Shown: piece by piece, positions 6,708 through 10,000 of the stretch | Layout: each line of letters starts with the position of its first letter | Numbering within the stretch: the stretch's first letter is position 1 | DNA from: Chrysomallon squamiferum | Lineage: Eukaryota > Mollusca > Gastropoda > Neomphalida > Peltospiridae | DNA: 10,000 nucleotides | NCBI GenBank assembly: GCA_012295275.1 | Contig: CM022676.1 | Location: forward strand, 10,516,086 to 10,526,085 | Direction of reading: 5' to 3' | Notes under the pieces: generated by a model | The model's database searches: none | Seen by the model: only the letters and a program-made list of their open reading frames with translations | Told to the model about the DNA's origin: nothing | Made by a program: the position numbers and the translations under genes

Positions 6708-6925
6708 ATAAATATTAAAATGAAACAAAGACTCCCAAGGCTGAGCTATGATAATGCTCATATTTCAAATAAAAAGTAAATGACTTATTAAAATAATAAT
6801 AAAAAAAATATATAATATGAACTAATTATTTAGTTATTAAATAGTCTGTAAGGATTTCAAATGACTATAGTACTGTAATGTTCAAGGATATCTAATGTAA
6901 TTATTTTAATATTGCTTATGTTATG

Positions 6926-6930
<5 letters not shown>
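6708..6930. other. A+T-rich unique DNA, no gene seen
   Basis: Only A- and T-rich runs such as AAATAATAATAA near 6790-6802. Confidence 0.5.
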
Positions 6931-7003
<73 letters not shown>

Positions 7004-7036
7004 GTCTGTCTGTCTGTCTGTCTGTATGTATGTGTA
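6931..7036. repeat. (TC)n grading into (TGTC)n and (TGTA)n
   Basis: Pure TC at 6931-6999, then about six TGTC units, then TGTA units. A dinucleotide array is passing into tetranucleotides one substitution at a time. Reading frames through it (Ser-Leu or Arg-Glu repeats) are artefacts. Confidence 0.96.
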
Positions 7037-7162
7037 TGATTTCAAAGATGAAATCCACTATATTAAATCCACAGTAATGAATTTTTTTATTATCTACTGT
7101 AATGGATAACTGGAAATGGTCTTTTTATATTTTTGACATGTGTTAATACATACACATATACA

Positions 7163-7168
<6 letters not shown>

Positions 7169-7251
<83 letters not shown>
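7169..7251. repeat. (GA)n microsatellite, about 41 copies
   Basis: Uninterrupted. It is complementary in a transcript to the (TC)n at 6931-6999, with about 169 bases between them. Confidence 0.97.
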
Positions 7252-7254
<3 letters not shown>

Positions 7255-7355
7255 TAAAAACAAAAACAAAAATAACCACTTTTTCTTTATTTTTATTTTT
7301 ATATAAAACTGCAATAAGGAAAACTAACCGGAACGCCGTTATTTTCATCTTCTTC

Positions 7356-7377
7356 TTTTTTTTTTTTTTTTTTTTTT
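7356..7377. repeat. Poly-T run (22)
   Basis: Pure T run in a TTC/TTT-rich setting. It could be a minus-strand retrocopy tail, but no AATAAA lies at the expected distance on that strand that I can see. Confidence 0.9.
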
Positions 7378-7737
7378 CTTCTTTACTTTACAATTAAAAA
7401 GAAAATAAAGCAATTACTCGGAAACAACGCTCACTATATTTACCGATACCGGAACTGTTTTTGGACAAACTGATTCATAGGAGGACGGTGTGGGAGAAAT
7501 GAGTAATTATAAATTTAATTAAATAAACGGAAACGGATTCCCTTTTTTTAATCATTGCTTGTTTGTACGCCAGGGCGAACCTGCACTGGCTTGAAGAGGG
7601 TGGTTTGATAATCCGTTCAACTGCATCCATCGATAAGCAAATAAAACAGATATACTGGCACAAACATGCACACAGACAGACATACGCTAATATTTATTTA
7701 TTTATTTTTCATGACTATAAACAGACTGTCACATATT
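7378..7737. other. Unique DNA with moderate complexity, no gene supported
   Basis: Both strands stay open for 60-70 codons around 7475-7775. Neither frame has a recognisable motif, and each runs into repeat or A+T-rich sequence. I do not call a gene. Confidence 0.4.
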
Positions 7738-7794
7738 TCTCTCTCTCTATTATTACTTTGTCTGTGCATAATTAAAAAAAATAACTATTTGTCT

Positions 7795-7835
7795 GTTTGT
7801 CTGTCTCTCTCTTTGTCTGTATATCTATCTCCTTT

Positions 7836-7919
<84 letters not shown>
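7795..7919. repeat. TGTC units and (CT)n microsatellite
   Basis: TGTC/TCTC units at the start, then pure CT at 7841-7919 (about 39 copies). Confidence 0.96.
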
Positions 7920-7923
<4 letters not shown>

Positions 7924-8236
7924 ACCTACCATCTTCCTGATTTGATACCGTTCTGAATAGACCATGGAGAAAACCACATTAGGTTATTAACCTCTTGCAA
8001 TAAAACACGGCTGTTTAATTTACTTTTTTGTCAAATTAACGACGTCGGAAATTGGATCGTTTTGACTGTTTCCAGACGACTGGCGAACCGTCGTGTTCTT
8101 TGGAAATAGTTTCAATGATGTTAGCGTGTCGAACAATGAGATAAAAATCAGTCTATTTAAACATGGCGCTTCCTCTTATTATTTTTTATTTATTTTTATT
8201 AAATCTCTTTATTAATTATTTATAGATTTTTTTTTC
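7920..8236. other. Unique DNA with a G+C-richer core, no gene supported
   Basis: A 50-codon stop-to-stop frame on the plus strand (7957-8109) lacks an ATG and any known motif. The core at about 8040-8130 is rich in CpG (GACGTCGG, CGAACCGTCG) for this window. Confidence 0.4.
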
Positions 8237-8279
8237 TATAATAATAATAATAATAATAAATAAATAAATAAATAAATAA
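8237..8279. repeat. (TAA)n then (TAAA)n
   Basis: About seven ATA/TAA units, then about five TAAA units without a break. Confidence 0.95.
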
Positions 8280-8576
8280 CGAATAAAACATAAGAAACAT
8301 GTTTCAAAACCAACAACAAGAAATTTCCCCACCCCACGCGATCTATCCACCATCCATATTCTAACCCGCCCGTATATCGTAACAAAATGGGAGAAAAATT
8401 AGTTTTCTCGAAAAAGCTAATTCTGCACTGTTATCGTTTGCTGGCGGCAGACTCCGAAAATGGCCCTGAATCTGTATTGTTAATTTACTATTGATTGAAA
8501 ATATTGGCTGCGTGATTTAAAATAACCAGGTCTATTAATACTGTTTGAAGTTTCGTAGTTGTGTGGGTGTGAAAAG

Positions 8577-8579
<3 letters not shown>
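8280..8579. other. Unique DNA, no gene supported
   Basis: The minus strand is open for 51 codons stop to stop (8516-8364), with an acceptor-like TACAGATTCAG in the middle, but no donor, start or family match that I trust. Confidence 0.4.

Positions 8580-8658
<79 letters not shown>
8580..8658. repeat. (GA)n microsatellite, about 39 copies
   Basis: Uninterrupted. It is followed 66 bases later by (CT)n, giving a near-adjacent complementary pair. Confidence 0.97.
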
Positions 8659-8663
<5 letters not shown>

Positions 8664-8722
8664 CTATACAAAATAGTGCTATTTTATAACTTTCTATTTT
8701 TCTCACAATACTTATAACATAA

Positions 8723-8724
<2 letters not shown>

Positions 8725-8782
<58 letters not shown>
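8725..8782. repeat. (CT)n microsatellite, about 29 copies
   Basis: Uninterrupted. It forms the opposite arm to the (GA)n at 8580-8658. Confidence 0.97.
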
Positions 8783-8785
<3 letters not shown>

Positions 8786-8825
8786 AATATGCTTCATTTT
8801 TTACCCTGTCCTCTTTCCAAGTCTA

Positions 8826-8981
8826 TTATTATTATTGTTGTTGTTGTTGTTGTTATTATTATTATTATTATTAATAGTAGTAGTAGTGGTAGTAGTAGTA
8901 ATTTTGTTTTAGTATTATTATTTTTTTTATTATTGTTGTTGTTGATATTATTATTAATTTTATTTTTTTTTTATTGTTTTA

Positions 8982-9042
<61 letters not shown>
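8826..9042. repeat. Compound (ATT)/(GTT)/(AGT)/(TTA)n array
   Basis: ATT, GTT, ATT, AGT and ATT blocks in turn, ending in about 19 pure TTA units at 8986-9042. Confidence 0.95.
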
Positions 9043-9043
<1 letters not shown>

Positions 9044-9178
9044 TGAAACATCTGTGGTTTTTTATTTTCTAAATAATCATACAATTAGGGTTTGTTACAT
9101 ACAATTTATTTTATTACTTCATTACATTTAGATATTTTTTATTAATTAAATAAAATCAAGAAAATGACTGTTACGACA
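9043..9178. other. A+T-rich DNA ending in a polyadenylation-like signal
   Basis: AATAAA at 9149-9154 precedes the A run at 9180 by about 25 bases. No coding signal upstream. Confidence 0.45.
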
Positions 9179-9179
9179 T

Positions 9180-9201
9180 AAAAAAAAAAAAAAAAAAAAA
9201 A
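9180..9201. repeat. Poly-A run (22)
   Basis: Pure A run. Its spacing from the upstream AATAAA resembles the 3' end of a retroposed transcript. Confidence 0.93.
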
Positions 9202-9246
9202 TTCGATTACACGATAAAATCCAACTAAGAAGTCGCTGCTATATCG

Positions 9247-9260
9247 GTTGCCATGACAAC
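9247..9260. promoter_or_regulatory. RFX X-box-like site GTTGCCATGACAAC
   Basis: Matches the X-box consensus GTHNYYATRRNAAC at all 14 positions. X-boxes are bound by RFX factors and commonly sit in promoters of ciliary genes. A related site lies 163 bases downstream. No transcription start or gene can be assigned. Confidence 0.4.
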
Positions 9261-9422
9261 GGCATCATAATAAAAATATTTCCATACCTTTTTTTTTTCA
9301 AAAAACATATTTAAAGCATACTGTTAATGTATTATGCTTGTACAGTAGAAATTCTTTTGAAAATAGAATTTCGATCCCGTTTCAAGTCAAACCCGCCGTA
9401 ACGACATTTCCGTTATGAATCG

Positions 9423-9435
9423 GTTGCTAGGCAAT
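9423..9435. promoter_or_regulatory. RFX half-site pair GTTGCTAGGCAAT
   Basis: Differs by one end base from the symmetrical RFX site GTTGC-N-N/N-GGCAAC type. Its second half overlaps the left arm of the hairpin at 9432-9450. Confidence 0.3.
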
Positions 9436-9450
9436 CGAGGTTCTCGATTG
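9432..9450. repeat. Perfect hairpin, 8-base arms, 3-base loop
   Basis: CAATCGAG, loop GTT, CTCGATTG. Confidence 0.7.
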
Positions 9451-9462
9451 TACACACTTGAG

Positions 9463-9487
9463 ATAGTCTCTATAATCCGGAGACTAT
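9463..9487. repeat. Perfect inverted repeat, 8-base arms, 9-base loop
   Basis: ATAGTCTC and GAGACTAT around TATAATCCG, starting 12 bases after the previous hairpin ends. The 9488-9572 stretch that follows shows no gene. Confidence 0.65.
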
Positions 9488-9571
9488 TTTAAGCCTCATT
9501 TTCAAAAGGAGGCACTTCATCTGTCGAGTGGGGCACTTGTTAAAGTGAGTAGCTGGCGTAGTTTCGAGTGC

Positions 9572-9572
<1 letters not shown>

Positions 9573-9644
<72 letters not shown>

Positions 9645-9663
9645 TGTCTGTGTGTGTGTGTGT

Positions 9664-9700
<37 letters not shown>
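9573..9700. repeat. Interrupted (GT)n array
   Basis: GT at 9573-9640, an 8-base interruption (TACGTGTC), GT to 9667, a TA step, then GT to 9700. It is a typical Z-DNA-prone sequence. Frames through it (Cys-Val or His-Thr repeats) are artefacts. Confidence 0.97.
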
Positions 9701-9702
<2 letters not shown>

Positions 9703-9736
9703 GGTGACTCACACAGAAAGACAGACAAAAAGGGTC

Positions 9737-9745
9737 GAGAGACAG

Positions 9746-9811
<66 letters not shown>

Positions 9812-9895
9812 AGACAGAGAGAAAGAGAGAGAGAAAGAAAGAGAGAGAGAGAAGACAGAGAGAGAGAAGACAGAAATAGAGAGAGAAGAAAGAAC
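9737..9895. repeat. (GA)n with GAAA and GACA interruptions
   Basis: A purine-only tract except for scattered C. The pure core is GA at 9759-9808, with GAAA, CAGA and GAAGA units at its edges. It lies 36 bases after the GT array. Confidence 0.95.
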
Positions 9896-9942
9896 ATCAT
9901 AGAAACAGTAAAAGTAAACATTATAGAAATAGCAATAAAAGT

Positions 9943-10000
9943 AATGCAGCAGTAGCAGTAGTAGTAGTAATTGTTTTAGGGGTAATAGTAGCAGTAATAG
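9943..10000. repeat. AGT/AGC three-base repeat, cut by the window end
   Basis: GCAGCAGTAGCAGTAGTAG-type units, a T-rich break near 9968-9980, then AGTAGC units again to the last base. Confidence 0.85.

Noticed and set aside
7475-7775. Overlapping 62- and 70-codon frames on opposite strands
   Set aside because: Neither shows a motif, and both run into repeats or A+T-rich DNA. A partial GGTTCGCC resembling a tRNA B box has no matching A box on the same strand.
7957-8109. 50-codon stop-to-stop plus-strand frame
   Set aside because: No ATG, no motif and no convincing splice boundaries. Within chance for this much sequence.
8364-8516. 51-codon stop-to-stop minus-strand frame with an internal acceptor-like site
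   Set aside because: No start, donor or family match. An exon cannot be excluded but is not supported.
9470-9955. Cys-Val, His-Thr and Arg-Glu repeat frames on both strands
   Set aside because: Direct translations of the GT and GA microsatellites.

Overview
This is an A+T-rich, microsatellite-dense piece of an animal nuclear genome. There are no operons, ribosome-binding sites or long intact genes. The only protein-coding signal I trust is split by introns with GT..AG boundaries. Long GA/CT, GT, GATA and three-base repeats, with higher-complexity islands between them, fit a lophotrochozoan such as a cephalopod or other mollusc. That assignment rests on texture and is an inference.

Layout. 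1-475: T-rich and three-base repeats. 476-969: plain A+T-rich DNA. 970-1312: two short minus-strand exons (1196-1312, then 970-1039) separated by a 156-base intron. Together they read as one blade of an LDL-receptor class B (YWTD) beta-propeller, with YYVN in place of YWTD. A further candidate exon of the same gene lies upstream at 2096-2256 and matches in phase; the DNA between holds ACT-type repeats. From about 2300 to 4700 come TGTA, GTGC, GTA/ATA, AT, GATA and CA repeats with short unique stretches.

4000-6000 is a higher-complexity island. It carries four perfect TGACGTCA palindromes, a perfect X-box-like palindrome, a 109-bp element bounded by 13-base inverted arms, and a diverged tandem duplication of about 180 bp. 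From 6900 to 8800 five long GA or CT tracts alternate in orientation, so a transcript could fold into long duplexes. 9200-9500 holds two RFX/X-box-like sites and two adjacent perfect hairpins. The window ends in a compound GT-GA array and AGT-type repeats.

The two exons are probably the visible part of a larger minus-strand receptor gene whose other exons lie outside the window or are too short to recognise. Nothing here shows a mobile element with coding capacity, a CRISPR array, or a tRNA or rRNA gene. Most long reading frames in the window are translations of simple repeats and are not annotated as genes.
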